A stretch of 64,000 nt of DNA from Streptomyces sp. cf386 (GCF_900103585.1 NZ_FNHV01000005.1:62001-126000); one strand, 5' to 3'. Numbered from the stretch's first letter, positions 16,234-25,771 are shown. Numbers and translations: made by a program. The notes: a model not told the origin generated them from the sequence alone.

Positions 16234-16743
16234 ATGCATGCCAAGGACATCCTCATCGACGGATACAACCGCATCCAGGAAGAAGTCCACGCCGCCGTCG
16301 AGGGCCTCGACCCCGACGAGCTCACCGCTCGCCCCTCCCCCGACGCCAACTCCATCGCCTGGCTCGTCTGGCATCTCACCCGGGTCCAGGACGACCACAT
16401 CGCCGACGCCTTCGACCTCGACCAGGTGTGGCTGACCCAGGACTTCCAGAAGACCTTCGGGCTCGACCTGCCACGCCATGACACCGGCTACGGCCACACC
16501 GCCGCGAAGGTGGCCAAGGTGCGGGTCGACTCCGGTGACCTGCTGACCGGCTACTACGACGCCGTGCACGCCCAGACCCTCGGGGCCCTGCACGAGGTGG
16601 CCGCCAAGGATCTGGAACGCATCGTGGACGTGCGCTGGGATCCGCCGGTCAGCCTGGGTGTACGGCTGGTCAGCGTCCTGTCCGACGATCTGCAGCACGT
16701 CGGACAGGCCGCCTACGTACGCGGTCTGCTGGCCGGCTCCTAG
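16234..16743 (+). CDS. DinB-fold / DUF664-type protein
   Basis: A 169-aa four-helix-bundle protein of the DinB/mycothiol-dependent maleylpyruvate isomerase-like superfamily. Metal-ligand histidines are visible in AWLVWHLTRVQDDH and near the end in DDLQHVGQAAYVRGLL, with a middle His in YYDAVHAQT. GGTGGAG directly precedes ATG 16234; an in-frame ATG at 16216 is less likely. Actinobacterial members often act as thiol-dependent transferases, probably with mycothiol. It ends 13 bp before the convergent adenosine deaminase gene. Confidence 0.82.
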   Translation: MHAKDILIDGYNRIQEEVHAAVEGLDPDELTARPSPDANSIAWLVWHLTRVQDDHIADAFDLDQVWLTQDFQKTFGLDLPRHDTGYGHTAAKVAKVRVDSGDLLTGYYDAVHAQTLGALHEVAAKDLERIVDVRWDPPVSLGVRLVSVLSDDLQHVGQAAYVRGLLAGS

Positions 16744-16756
16744 GCCGCGGGCTGCT

Positions 16757-17836
16757 TCAGAGCGCGGCCGCGTAGCCCGGGAGTACGACGTCCTCGATGA
16801 GGGCCTTGCGCTCGTCGAACGGGATGAACGCGCTCTTCACGGCGTTCACGGTGACGGTGCGCAGGTCCTCGACCGTCCAGCCCGCCTCCTCGACCAGCAG
16901 GGACATCTCGCGCGTCATCGTCGTGCCGGACACCAGTCGGTTGTCGGTGTTGAGAGTGACGCGGAAGCCGAGGTCCTTCAGTGCGGTGATCGGGTGCTCG
17001 GCGATCGAGGTGGCGGCGCCGGTCTGGAGGTTGGACGTGGGGCACATCTCCAGGGCGATACGGCGGTCGCGCACCCAGCCGGCCAGGCGGCCGAGCTTGC
17101 CCGCCGCGAGGTCGGGGATGTCGTCGGTGATGCGCACGCCGTGTCCGATGCGCTGGGCGCCGCAGACCTGGAGGGCCTGGTGGATGCTGGGCAGGCCGTG
17201 GGCCTCACCGGCGTGGATGGTGAACGGGACGTTCTCGCGGCGCAGGTGCTCGAAGGCGTCGAGGTGGTCGGCGGGCGGGAAGCCGTCCTCGGCGCCGGCG
17301 ATGTCGAAGCCCACCACACCGGCGTCCCGGAACGCCACGGCGAGGTCGGCGGCCTCGCGCACCCGGTCGAACATCCGCATCCCGCACAGCAGGGTGCCCA
17401 CGCGCACCGGAGTACCGGCCGCCGCGGCCTTCGCCATCCCGGCGGCGAGGCCCTCCTGCACGGTCTCGACGACCTCGGCGAGGGCCAGCCCGCCGTTGGT
17501 GTTCAGCTCGGGGGCGTAGCGCACCTCGCCGTAGACGACCCCGTCGGCGGCCAGGTCGAGGACGTACTCCTCGGCGGTGCGCAGCAGGCCCTCGCGGGTC
17601 TGCATCACGGCGAGGGTGTGCTCGAAGGTGGCTATGTAGCGGACCAGGTCGCCGGAGTTCGCGGCCTCGAAGTACCAGGCGGCCAGCTCGTCGGGGTCGG
17701 TGGTCGGCAGGGTGTGGCCGACCGCTTCCGCGAGCTCGACCACGGTGGCGGGGCGCAGGCCGCCGTCGAGGTGGTCGTGCAGGACGGCCTTGGGGAGGCG
17801 GCGGATCACTTCGGCGTCTACGCGCGTAGCGGTCAT
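16757..17836 (-). CDS. add: adenosine deaminase
   Basis: Zinc enzyme (359 aa) converting adenosine to inosine in purine salvage. All landmarks are present: the metal-binding [10 protein letters not shown] near residue 20, [10 protein letters not shown], the catalytic Glu in [17 protein letters not shown], and [10 protein letters not shown] with the metal-binding Asp. The length is normal. It is a stand-alone gene, with a VOC protein 71 bp upstream on the same strand. Confidence 0.95.
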   Translation of the reverse strand: MTATRVDAEVIRRLPKAVLHDHLDGGLRPATVVELAEAVGHTLPTTDPDELAAWYFEAANSGDLVRYIATFEHTLAVMQTREGLLRTAEEYVLDLAADGVVYGEVRYAPELNTNGGLALAEVVETVQEGLAAGMAKAAAAGTPVRVGTLLCGMRMFDRVREAADLAVAFRDAGVVGFDIAGAEDGFPPADHLDAFEHLRRENVPFTIHAGEAHGLPSIHQALQVCGAQRIGHGVRITDDIPDLAAGKLGRLAGWVRDRRIALEMCPTSNLQTGAATSIAEHPITALKDLGFRVTLNTDNRLVSGTTMTREMSLLVEEAGWTVEDLRTVTVNAVKSAFIPFDERKALIEDVVLPGYAAAL

Positions 17837-17907
17837 GGTGTGGTCTTTCTTGAGCGGGGCGGTTCGAAGCGACGGGAGGCGTTCGGTACGGCGGGTCGGG
17901 GAGCGGG

Positions 17908-18294
17908 TCAGCCGGCGGGCTGGAGCAGGTCCCAGCGGTTGCCGTACAGGTCCTGGAAGACGGCGACGGAGCCGTACGGCTCGTGCCGGGGTTCCTCCAG
18001 GAAGGTCACGCCCGCGGCGAGCATGCGGGCGTGGTCGCGGGCGAAGTCGTCGGTGTGCAGGAAGAACCCGACGCGCCCGCCGGTCTGGTCACCGACCCGG
18101 GCGCGCTGCTCGTCACCCTTGGCCCGGGCCAGCAGCAGTGCGGTGCCCTGGCCGCCGGGCTGAACGACGACCCAGCGGGAGCCGTCCGGGCGGGGGGCGT
18201 CCTCGACGAGCCGGAAGCCGAGGGCCTCGGTATAGAAGCGGATCGCCTCGTCGTAGTCGTCGACGACGAGGGTGACCAGGGCGATGCGTCTCAT
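17908..18294 (-). CDS. VOC-superfamily glyoxalase-like protein
   Basis: A 128-aa protein with two beta-alpha-beta-beta-beta units: [20 protein letters not shown] and [13 protein letters not shown], then [17 protein letters not shown] and [14 protein letters not shown] ending with the typical D-x-x-GN-W motif. Candidate metal ligands are Glu/His near the expected strand positions, but metal binding cannot be proven from sequence. It may detoxify small electrophiles. It is probably in one transcript with add. Confidence 0.85.
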   Translation of the reverse strand: MRRIALVTLVVDDYDEAIRFYTEALGFRLVEDAPRPDGSRWVVVQPGGQGTALLLARAKGDEQRARVGDQTGGRVGFFLHTDDFARDHARMLAAGVTFLEEPRHEPYGSVAVFQDLYGNRWDLLQPAG

Positions 18295-18467
18295 CGGGGC
18301 CTTCCGGGAGGTGCGATTGACGGGAGAGGTTATACGTAAAACCTGGCGGACGCCAGTCGCCCGCGGGACGGCCCCCGATCGACCCGTCGGTCCTAGGACT
18401 CGGGCCCGAACCGAGCCGGGTCCCGGGCCCGATCCGCACCTCCCGTTGCGCCGGTACCGTCCCGGTC

Positions 18468-18926
18468 ATGAAGATCACCGAGCCGCCCCGCGGCCCCGAG
18501 CAGCGCAAGCGCGATCTCCTGTCCCGGCTGGAGACGGAGATGGACGTCTGGGTGGCCACGGCCGACTCCGAAGGCCTGCCGTGCCTGGTCCCGCTGTGGT
18601 TCGTCTGGGAGGGCGGCTCCCTGTGGCTCGCGACGCGGCCGACCACGCCGACCGGCCGCAATCTGCGGGACGGCGGGCGGACCCGGCTGGCGCTCGGGGA
18701 CACCCTGGATGTCGTCCTCGTCGACGGCGACGTTCGGATGTACGGGGCCGAGGAGGTGCCGTCGGCCGCCGCCGAGGCGTTCCTCGCGAAGACGGGCTGG
18801 GATCCCCGGGCGGACAGCAAGCCGTACGTCTATTTCCAGGTACGTCCGCTTGCGGTGCAGGTACGGAACGGGGAGCACGAGATGGCCGGCCGGCATCTCA
18901 TGCGGGACGGCGTGTGGGTCGTCTGA
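18468..18926 (+). CDS. pyridoxamine 5'-phosphate oxidase-like flavin-binding protein
   Basis: A 152-aa split-barrel protein of the PNPOx-like family. The first strands carry VWVATADSEGLPCLVPLWFV, followed by the flavin-phosphate-binding part WLATRPTTPTGRNLRDGGRT. It lacks the C-terminal extension of true PdxH, so it is more likely a small FMN- or F420-binding reductase. It is divergent from the VOC gene. Confidence 0.85.
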   Translation: MKITEPPRGPEQRKRDLLSRLETEMDVWVATADSEGLPCLVPLWFVWEGGSLWLATRPTTPTGRNLRDGGRTRLALGDTLDVVLVDGDVRMYGAEEVPSAAAEAFLAKTGWDPRADSKPYVYFQVRPLAVQVRNGEHEMAGRHLMRDGVWVV

Positions 18927-19039
18927 GCCGGGTGTACCGCTGTCCGACATTCTTTCCACGCACGGGAGTTACCTGGGAGTAATCGCCGATGGTTTGATGT
19001 GCGGCGCCACTCAGCCCCCTCCACCCTCAGGGAGATCCA

Positions 19040-20026
19040 GTGACGCTCTTGACCTCGCGCCGCACCCCGGGCGCAGCCGCGCTCGCCCTCGCGCTCGCCA
19101 CGACCGGGCTCGCGGGCGCCGCCCCCACCGCGACGGCCGCCGAGCAGGCACCGCCGCTTCGGGTGCTGTCGTACAACGTGTTCCTCTTCAGCAAGACGCT
19201 GTACCCGAACTGGGGCCAGGACCACCGGGCCGCGGAGATCGCCAAGGCGTCCTTCTTCCGCGGGAACGACGTCGTGGTGGTGCAGGAGGCGTTCGACAAC
19301 TCCTCGTCGGACGCGCTCATGGCCGCGGTGGCGGGCGAGTACCCGTACCGGACTCCGGTGGTCGGGCGTACGAAGAGCGGCTGGGACGCGACCGGCGGCG
19401 CGTACTCGGCGACCACGCCCGAGGACGGTGGGGTCACGATCCTCAGCAAGTGGCCGATCCTCCGCCAGGAGCAGTGGGTCTACAAGGACGCGTGCGGGGC
19501 GGACTGGTGGTCCAACAAGGGCTTCGCGTATGTGGTGTTGAACGTGAACGGCACCAAGGTGCACGTCGTCGGCACGCACGCCCAGTCGACCGACCCGGGA
19601 TGTGACGCCGGTGAGGCGGCATCGATGCGCAGCCGGCAGTTCAAGGCGATCGACGCGTTCCTGGACGGCAAGAACATCCCGGCGAGCGAGCAGGTGCTGG
19701 TCGCCGGTGACCTGAACGTCGACTCGCGCACCTCCGAGTACGCCTCGATGCTCGCCGACGGCGGGCTGGTGGGCGCCGACGCCCGCATCGGGCACCCGTA
19801 CTCCTTCGACACCGAGGACAACTCCATCGCCCGCGACCGCTACCCCGACGACCCGCGCGAGGACCTGGACTACGTCCTGCACCGCGCGGGTCACGCCCGG
19901 CCCACGGTCTGGAAGAACGACGTCGTCAAGGAGCAGAGCGCGCCCTGGACCGTGACGAGCTGGGGCACCGACTACACGTACACCAACCTCTCGGACCACT
20001 ACCCGGTGACCGGGTACGCGGGCTGA
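19040..20026 (+). CDS. sph: secreted sphingomyelinase C (sphingomyelin phosphodiesterase)
   Basis: Secreted Mg-dependent phosphodiesterase (328 aa) of the DNase I-like fold that splits sphingomyelin to ceramide and phosphocholine. A signal peptide with TSRR near its start (possibly Tat) ends around ATAAEQ. Catalytic stretches are RVLSYNVFLF, VVQEAFDN, VVGTHAQS, VAGDLNVDS and the final SDHYPV with catalytic His. GTG 19040 has GGGAG upstream. Related enzymes act on host or environmental membranes. Confidence 0.92.
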   Translation: MTLLTSRRTPGAAALALALATTGLAGAAPTATAAEQAPPLRVLSYNVFLFSKTLYPNWGQDHRAAEIAKASFFRGNDVVVVQEAFDNSSSDALMAAVAGEYPYRTPVVGRTKSGWDATGGAYSATTPEDGGVTILSKWPILRQEQWVYKDACGADWWSNKGFAYVVLNVNGTKVHVVGTHAQSTDPGCDAGEAASMRSRQFKAIDAFLDGKNIPASEQVLVAGDLNVDSRTSEYASMLADGGLVGADARIGHPYSFDTEDNSIARDRYPDDPREDLDYVLHRAGHARPTVWKNDVVKEQSAPWTVTSWGTDYTYTNLSDHYPVTGYAG

Positions 20027-20047
20027 GCCGTCCGACGGTCCGGCTCA
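20024..20047. terminator. shared hairpin between convergent sph and aldo/keto reductase
   Basis: The inverted repeat TGAGCCG ... CGGCTCA with a 10-nt loop contains both stop codons of the convergent genes and probably terminates from either side. Confidence 0.6.
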
Positions 20048-20950
20048 ACCGGCTTGCAGACGGGCCGCGTTGAGCCGGGCCAGCTCCTCGTCCGTGAGGC
20101 GGAGGGCGGCTGCGGCGACGTTCTCGACCAGGTGGTCGGGGTTGCCGGTGCCGGGGATGGCGAGGACGTGCGGGCCCTGGTGCAGGGTCCAGGCGATGCG
20201 CACCTGAGCGGGGGTCGCGCCGTGCGCCCGTGCCACGGCGAGCACCTCCTCGTCGTGGGCGGCGGTCGCGCCCTGCTCGCCCGCGTCCCCGGCCACGGCG
20301 TAGAACGGCACGAAGGCGACGTTCTGCTCGCCGCACAGGCGCAGGAGCGCGTCGCTCTCGGGGTCGGGCCGGTCGAGCGCGTACCGGTTCTGCACACACA
20401 CCACGGGCGCGATGGCCTGCGCCTCGGCGAGATGCCGTGGCCGCACGGCGGAGATGCCGAGGTGCCGGACGAGGCCCGCCTCGCGCAGCTCGGCCAGCGC
20501 GCCGAAGTGCTCGGCGATGGAGTCTTGCCGCATACGGCGCAGGTAGACGACGTCCAGGTGGTCGCGGCCGAGCTGGCGCAGGTTCTCCTCGACGTGGCCG
20601 CGCAGTTGGTCGGGGCGGGCCGAGGTGCCCCACTCGCCGTGGTAGTCGCGGTAGGGGCCGACCTTCGCGGCGATGACCAGGTCGTCGGGGTACGGCGCCA
20701 GCGCGGTGTTGATCAGTTCGTTCGCGGAACGGAGGGCCGAGAAGTAGAAGGCGGCCGTGTCGATGTGCGTGACGCCGAGCTCAACCGCCTTGCGCAGTAC
20801 GGCGATCGAGCGCTCCCGATCGCTCGGCGTCCCGTGGTGGAAGGCAGCGCTGCCCGTCAGCCGCATCGCGCCGAAGCCGACGCGGCTCACGGACAGGTCG
20901 CCGAGTTTCCAGGTGCCCGCGGCGTCCGCGGTGATCGTCCGGTAGGTCAT
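20045..20950 (-). CDS. aldo/keto reductase
   Basis: NADPH-dependent oxidoreductase (301 aa) of the AKR superfamily. The catalytic tetrad is seen in THIDTAAFYFS (Asp, Tyr), VIAAKVGP (Lys) and LDVVYLRRMRQD, where the usual His is replaced by Arg-containing sequence, as in some actinobacterial AKRs. The cofactor-binding end is VLAIPGTGNPDHLVENVAAA. The start may be ATG 20950 (used here) or an in-frame GTG at 20968. Substrate unknown. Confidence 0.87.
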   Translation of the reverse strand: MTYRTITADAAGTWKLGDLSVSRVGFGAMRLTGSAAFHHGTPSDRERSIAVLRKAVELGVTHIDTAAFYFSALRSANELINTALAPYPDDLVIAAKVGPYRDYHGEWGTSARPDQLRGHVEENLRQLGRDHLDVVYLRRMRQDSIAEHFGALAELREAGLVRHLGISAVRPRHLAEAQAIAPVVCVQNRYALDRPDPESDALLRLCGEQNVAFVPFYAVAGDAGEQGATAAHDEEVLAVARAHGATPAQVRIAWTLHQGPHVLAIPGTGNPDHLVENVAAAALRLTDEELARLNAARLQAG

Positions 20951-20987
20951 CGGCGGAGTTTCGCACACGCCTCGGGCACGCAGGGCG

Positions 20988-21698
20988 TCAGCAGTAGAGG
21001 TTGCCGCCCGGGGAGACGCCGAGGATCGACGTGAACCGGTTGTAGGCGTCCACCCGGCTCTGCACCTGGGCCGGGTTCTTGCCGTCGCACTCCAGGGAGC
21101 CGTTGATGGAGCGGATGGTCTGGCCGAAGCCGGCCTGGTTGACCATGGCGTTGTGCGGGGTCATGGTGCCGGGGCCGGTCTGCGTGTTCCAGTACCACAG
21201 GCCGGTCTTCCAGGCGACGGGCGCCTCGTTCTGCACCCGCCAGGGGTTGCCCAGGAGGTCGATGCCGAGTGCGTCGCCCGCGGCCTTGTAGTTGAAGTTC
21301 CAGCTGAGCTGGATGGGGCCGCGTCCGTAGTAGGCGTCCTGGCCTGCGGGGCAGCCGTACGGCTGGCTCCGGTCGCAGTAGTGGGGGTAGTTGGCGGTGT
21401 TCTGCTCGACGATGTGGACCAGTCCGCCGGTCTCGTGGTTGACGTTGGCGAGGAAGGCCGCTGCCTCCTGCTTCTTCACCGTGTCGCTGCCGGTGTTGGC
21501 GAAGCCGGGGTAAGCGCTGAGGGCTTCGGTCAGGCCGCTGTACGTGTAGAAGGGATTCCGGTTCGGGAACATCTGGTTGAACTGCGACTCGCTGACGACG
21601 AAACCGGCGGCGGACGCACTCTGGGCCGGCTGGAGCACCAGCGCGGCGCTGCCCAGGGCGAGTGCGGACAGGACTGCAGCTATGCGGCGCCTCGACAC
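20988..21698 (-). CDS. secreted GH19 chitinase
   Basis: Secreted endochitinase (236 aa) of glycoside hydrolase family 19. A signal peptide (RRRIAAVLSALALGSAALVL ... SASAAG) leads directly to the catalytic domain. Catalytic glutamates lie in NVNHETGGL and IVEQN, with AYYGRGPIQLSWNFNY and SINGSLECDGKNP as conserved blocks. There is no carbohydrate-binding module. GTG 21698 has AAAGGAG upstream. By position it would correspond to S. coelicolor chiF, but the lack of an extra domain recalls ChiG, so no symbol is given. Two DasR-like sites upstream indicate chitin/GlcNAc control. Confidence 0.94.
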   Translation of the reverse strand: MSRRRIAAVLSALALGSAALVLQPAQSASAAGFVVSESQFNQMFPNRNPFYTYSGLTEALSAYPGFANTGSDTVKKQEAAAFLANVNHETGGLVHIVEQNTANYPHYCDRSQPYGCPAGQDAYYGRGPIQLSWNFNYKAAGDALGIDLLGNPWRVQNEAPVAWKTGLWYWNTQTGPGTMTPHNAMVNQAGFGQTIRSINGSLECDGKNPAQVQSRVDAYNRFTSILGVSPGGNLYC

Positions 21699-21837
21699 AG
21701 GATCAACTCCTTTGCGGAGCACGGCCGCACCCGGACAAGGGCAGGGCGAAGCAGAGCCTTGTGCGCACGCGCCGACAAGGTCGGCCACGGCGTGGGGGCG
21801 GCCGTGGTGGGGGGTGTGGAGACACACTCAACCGCTT

Positions 21838-21871
21838 TGGTCTGTACCAGTCAAGAGTTTGGTCTGTACCA
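21838..21871. promoter_or_regulatory. tandem DasR-type sites upstream of the chitinase
   Basis: Two identical 12-bp elements TGGTCTGTACCA occur at 21838-21849 and 21860-21871, 22 bp apart (two helical turns). They match the TGGTCTAGACCA core of the DasR site and the known direct repeats of Streptomyces chitinase promoters at 10 of 12 positions. They lie 140-173 bp upstream of the chitinase start. Confidence 0.85.
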
Positions 21872-21932
21872 ATAAGAGGAATGCAGACCCGTCAACCCGT
21901 CCGATGAGCCCCGGAATTGGGAAGGCACCCGA

Positions 21933-24689
21933 TCACCGCCCCGCCCGTCCCGCGTACGCGCGGACGTCGGCGTCGGGGTCGTCGACCGCGGCGGCGAGCG
22001 CCGTACGGGCGTCGTCGCGTGCGGTGTGGCGCAACAGAGCGAGTACCGCGGCCTTGCGCACATCGGCGTTCGGGTCGCCCAGCACCCCGGCGAGAGCGGG
22101 CACGCCCTGGTCCGGTGCCGCCCCGCCCAGTGCGGTCGCGGCGCCCGTGCGGACCTGCCAGGCCGGGTCGGTGAGCGCCGCTGTGACGGTGGCGAGGAGT
22201 TCGCCGGGGACACCGAGGACACCCAGGGCTTCCAGCGCCGCCCCGCGTACCAGGACATCGGGATCGCCGATCAGACGGTGCAGGGCGGCCGGTGTGCCGG
22301 CGTCCCGGTCGATGTGCGCGGTCAGGGCGGCGAAGCCACGCGCCACGGCGACCCGCACCTCGCGCGCGGCGTCGCCGGCCGCCTCGGACAGGACCTCGAC
22401 GGCGTCGACCGAGACCAGGGCGCGTACGGCGGCCAGGCGCACCTCGGTCTCCGGGGCGGCCAGGAGACCGGCGAACAACTCGGCGTCCCCGAGGCGCAGG
22501 GCGCGCAGCACGTCGAGTGCCGCGGCGCGGGCCGTCGGATCCGCTGCCGTCAACGCGGCCACCAGCGGGGCGCGCAACTCCGGTTCCGCCGTGAGGACTT
22601 CGGCCAGCTCGCGCAGCGAGGCGGCGGCCGCGGCGCTCACGTGGCCGTCGGCGTCGACCAGGGCGGTGGCCAGTGCGGGACCCGCGCCGGGTGGGGCCGT
22701 CTCGGTCAGCGCCTTGACGGCGGCGAGCCGTACGGCTGCGTCCGCGTCCTTCAAATAGGGCTCCAGGGCCGGAAGATCGGGCTCCTCCTCCGTGAGCGCG
22801 ACCAGTTCGAGGAGCCGTTCCCGGGTGGCTTGCGAGGTTCCGTTTGTCGGGCCGGCGGGGTCGGCCGCGCCGCCCGCCTCCGGGGTGAGCGCTGCGGGCG
22901 GGGCCTCGCGCCGCCCCGCCGTGGCCGTCTCCAGCGGATGCACCTCGCCCAGGTGGCGGGCGGGGCCGCCGGCGGGGGTGAACTCGTCGACGGGCACGAG
23001 GTAGGGCTCGACCGGGCGCGCCGTGAACTCCATGGCCCCGGTCTCGCCCTTGCGCAGGTCGAGGTGGTGCAGCCAGTCCGTGTCGTCCCGCTGGGGGTGG
23101 TCGAGGCGCTCGTGGTAGAGGCCCCAGCGGGACTCGGTGCGGGCGAGGGAGGACCGGGCGGCCATCTCCGCGCAGTCGCGGATGAAGGAGACCTCGGCGC
23201 AGCGCATCAGCTCATGCGGCGTCCGCGCGCCCATCTCGGCGATCTCGTCCCGCATCCGCTCGAAGTGCTCCAGCGCCAGGGAGAGCCGGGCGCCGCTCTT
23301 GGGCGGGGCGACGTAGTCGTTGACGAAGCGGCGCAGCTTGTACTCGACCTGGGGCTGGGCGGGACCGTCGGGGTTGCGCAGCGGCCGGTAGATCAGCTCG
23401 TGCGCCTCGGCGAGTTGGTCCTGCGGCAACTCGCCCTGGTACGCCTTGTACTGGGCGGCGTCCTCGCCCGCCAGGTCGCCGAAGACGAACGCCCCGATCA
23501 TGTAGTTGTGGGGCACGCAGGCCAGGTCGCCCGCCGCGTACAGGCCGGGCACGGTGGTGCGGGCCTTGTCGTCGACCCGCACTCCGGAGGCGGAGTGGCC
23601 ACCGCACAGGCCGATCTCGGAGATGTGCATCTCCACGTCGTGGGTGCGGTAGTCGTGTCCCCGACCGGAGTGGAAGGTGCCGCGGGTGGGGCGCTCCGTG
23701 GAGTGCAGGATCGACTCCAGGGCCGAGATGGACTCCTCGGGCAGATGACTGAGCTTGAGGTAGACCGGGCCGCGGTCGGAGGCGACCTCGGCGGCGAACT
23801 CCGCCATCATCTGCCCCGACCAGTAGTCGGAGTCGACGAACCGCTGCCCGTGCCGGTTGACCTGGTAGCCGCCGAACGGGTTGGCGACATAGGCGCAGGC
23901 CGGACCGTTGTAGTCCTTGATGAGCGGGTTGATCTGGAAGCACTCGATGCCGGTGAGCTCGGCGCCCGCGTGGTACGCCATCGCGTAGCCGTCGCCCGCG
24001 TTGGTCGGGTTCTCGTACGTGCCGTACAGATAACCGCTCGACGGCAGCCCCAGTCGGCCACAGGCACCCGTCGCGAGGATCACGGCGCCCGCCCGTACGG
24101 CCACGAAGGCCCCGGTGCGGGTGTTGAAGGCGGCTGCGCCGACCGCCCTGCCGCCCGCGGTCAGGACGCGCACCGGCATCAACCGGTTCTCGATACGGAT
24201 CCGCTCGCGGTTCTCCCGCCTGCGCAACTGCCGGTAGAGGACCTTCTTGACGTCCTTGCCCTCGGGCATGGGCAGCACGTACGAACCCGACCGGTGCACC
24301 TGCCGGACCGCGTACTCGCCGTGCTCGTCCTTCTCGAACTTCACCCCGTACGACTCCAGGCGCTGCACCATCTCGAAGCCCCGGGTGGCCGTCTGACGGA
24401 CCGTCGACTGATCGACGATGCCGTCGTTGGCGCGGGTGATCTCGGCGACGTAGTCGTCCGGCTCGGCGCGGCCGGGGATGACGGCGTTGTTCACGCCGTC
24501 CATCCCCATGGCCAGCGCCCCGGAGTGCCGTACATGGGCCTTCTCCAGCAGCAGCACGGAGGCACCGCGCCCGGCGGCGGTCAGCGCGGCCATCGTGCCG
24601 GCGGTGCCGCCGCCGATGACCAGGACGTCGCAGCTCAGCTCCTCGGCCGAGTCGAGGTCGGGGATCTCCGTCAGGGTCGGGGTGGTCAT
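21933..24689 (-). CDS. AprA/fumarate-reductase-like flavoprotein fused to HEAT repeats
   Basis: A 918-aa protein. Residues 20-580 form an FAD oxidoreductase of the fumarate reductase / succinate dehydrogenase / APS reductase alpha family: dinucleotide-binding CDVLVIGGGTAGTMAALTAA, ILATGACGRLGLPSSGY, and FAD-contact GLYAAGDLACVPHNYMIGAF. A linker follows, and from about 650 to the end there are Ala/Leu-rich HEAT-like repeats (PNADVRKAAVLALLRHT, DPAWQVRTGAATALGG). The fusion is uncommon: related flavoproteins end near 600 residues. It is the last gene of an operon with a two-cluster ferredoxin and an ABC importer, so the ferredoxin is its likely electron partner. Confidence 0.82.
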   Translation of the reverse strand: MTTPTLTEIPDLDSAEELSCDVLVIGGGTAGTMAALTAAGRGASVLLLEKAHVRHSGALAMGMDGVNNAVIPGRAEPDDYVAEITRANDGIVDQSTVRQTATRGFEMVQRLESYGVKFEKDEHGEYAVRQVHRSGSYVLPMPEGKDVKKVLYRQLRRRENRERIRIENRLMPVRVLTAGGRAVGAAAFNTRTGAFVAVRAGAVILATGACGRLGLPSSGYLYGTYENPTNAGDGYAMAYHAGAELTGIECFQINPLIKDYNGPACAYVANPFGGYQVNRHGQRFVDSDYWSGQMMAEFAAEVASDRGPVYLKLSHLPEESISALESILHSTERPTRGTFHSGRGHDYRTHDVEMHISEIGLCGGHSASGVRVDDKARTTVPGLYAAGDLACVPHNYMIGAFVFGDLAGEDAAQYKAYQGELPQDQLAEAHELIYRPLRNPDGPAQPQVEYKLRRFVNDYVAPPKSGARLSLALEHFERMRDEIAEMGARTPHELMRCAEVSFIRDCAEMAARSSLARTESRWGLYHERLDHPQRDDTDWLHHLDLRKGETGAMEFTARPVEPYLVPVDEFTPAGGPARHLGEVHPLETATAGRREAPPAALTPEAGGAADPAGPTNGTSQATRERLLELVALTEEEPDLPALEPYLKDADAAVRLAAVKALTETAPPGAGPALATALVDADGHVSAAAAASLRELAEVLTAEPELRAPLVAALTAADPTARAAALDVLRALRLGDAELFAGLLAAPETEVRLAAVRALVSVDAVEVLSEAAGDAAREVRVAVARGFAALTAHIDRDAGTPAALHRLIGDPDVLVRGAALEALGVLGVPGELLATVTAALTDPAWQVRTGAATALGGAAPDQGVPALAGVLGDPNADVRKAAVLALLRHTARDDARTALAAAVDDPDADVRAYAGRAGR

Positions 24690-24701
24690 GGCTGGGGTGC
24701 C

Positions 24702-25010
24702 TTTCGGGACGTGCGGGGCCGAGGGGCGCGCAGTGCGTGCGGGGCCCTGGACGGGCGAGGGCCGACGATGCTCGGGACGTGCGGAGGACTGGGGCGCTCA
24801 GGACGTGCTGGGCCGAGAACACGCGGAACGTGCGCGAGGCCGGGGACACTCGGAACGCCCGGAGGACCCGGGACGCTCACGACGTGCTGGGCCGAAACCA
24901 CCTGGAACGTGCGCAGGGCCGGGACGCTCAGGACATGCGGGCGCCGAACCACGCGGAACGCGCGCCGCGCCGGGAACGCTCAGGACGTACGAGGGCTGAG
25001 GGACTCCAGG
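24702..25010 (-). repeat. about four imperfect 51-bp tandem repeats after the ABC ATPase gene
   Basis: Units GGGACGCTCAGGACGTGCTG followed by GGCCGAAACCACGCGGAACGTGCGCGAGGCC start at about 24791, 24869, 24921 and 24972; a shortened unit lies at 24842-24867, and GGGACGTGCGG fragments reach 24702. The last unit contains the real ATPase 3' end: CGCTCAGGACGTAC reads Val/Arg-Thr-Ser-stop on the minus strand. The spacer to the flavoprotein start holds no other gene. Confidence 0.8.
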
Positions 25011-25771
25011 ATGTCGTGGCGCAGCGCCACGGTCGCGGGGTCGTCGCGGGCGCCGCGGTCCCGGGGTCGCGGCACCGTCCGGATCCCGGCGAGGCGGCCC
25101 GCGCCGAGCAGCGCGACACGGTCGCCGAGGAACAGGGCCTCGTCCACGTCGTGGGTGACGAAGACGACGGTGGCACCGGTCCCCTGCAGCACCTCCACCA
25201 GCAACTGCTGCATACCGGCCCGGGTCTGGGCGTCCAGGGCACCGAACGGCTCGTCCATGAGGACGGCCCGCGGCTGCCCGGCGAGGGCTCGGGCGAGCTG
25301 GACCCGCTGGCGCTGCCCGCCGGAGAGGCGGTGCGGCAACTGCCGTTCCAGACCGGCCAGTCCGACGCGGTCCAGCCACTGCCCGGCCCGTTGCCTGCGC
25401 TCGGCGCGGTCCAGTCCCCTGATGGCCAGCGGCAGTTCGACGTTGGCCCGCGCCGTGCGCCACGGCAGTAGGGCGTCCTCCTGGAAGACCAGCGCCCGGT
25501 CGGCGCCGGGCCCGGTGACGGTCCGCCCGTCCTGGGCGACCTGTCCGGTGAGCGCGGGCAGCAGCCCGGCCAGGGTCCGCAGCAGGGTCGACTTCCCGCA
25601 CCCGGACGGGCCGACGACGGTCAGGATCTCGCCGGGGGCGGCTTCGAGATCCACCCCGTGCAGCACGACCGCACCCGGGCGGCCGAGTTCGGCGCCGGTG
25701 ACGCCGAGCCGCGCCCCGGCGGCCGGGAGGTCGGTCCGCGGGGCGGTGACGGTGTTGGTTTCCATACTCAT
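24980..25771 (-). CDS. ABC transporter ATPase, nitrate/sulfonate/taurine type
   Basis: ATP-hydrolysing subunit (263 aa) of an importer. Walker A is VVGPSGCGKSTLL, the Q-loop VFQEDALLPW, the signature LSGGQRQRVQLARAL, Walker B AVLMDEPFGALD and the switch VFVTHDVDEAL. The pattern DALLPW matches the SsuB/TauB group. Start ATG 25771 overlaps the permease stop (ATGA); an alternative ATG is at 25765. It is the fifth gene in the GntR-ferredoxin-importer operon. Confidence 0.92.
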   Translation of the reverse strand: MSMETNTVTAPRTDLPAAGARLGVTGAELGRPGAVVLHGVDLEAAPGEILTVVGPSGCGKSTLLRTLAGLLPALTGQVAQDGRTVTGPGADRALVFQEDALLPWRTARANVELPLAIRGLDRAERRQRAGQWLDRVGLAGLERQLPHRLSGGQRQRVQLARALAGQPRAVLMDEPFGALDAQTRAGMQQLLVEVLQGTGATVVFVTHDVDEALFLGDRVALLGAGRLAGIRTVPRPRDRGARDDPATVALRHDILESLSPRTS

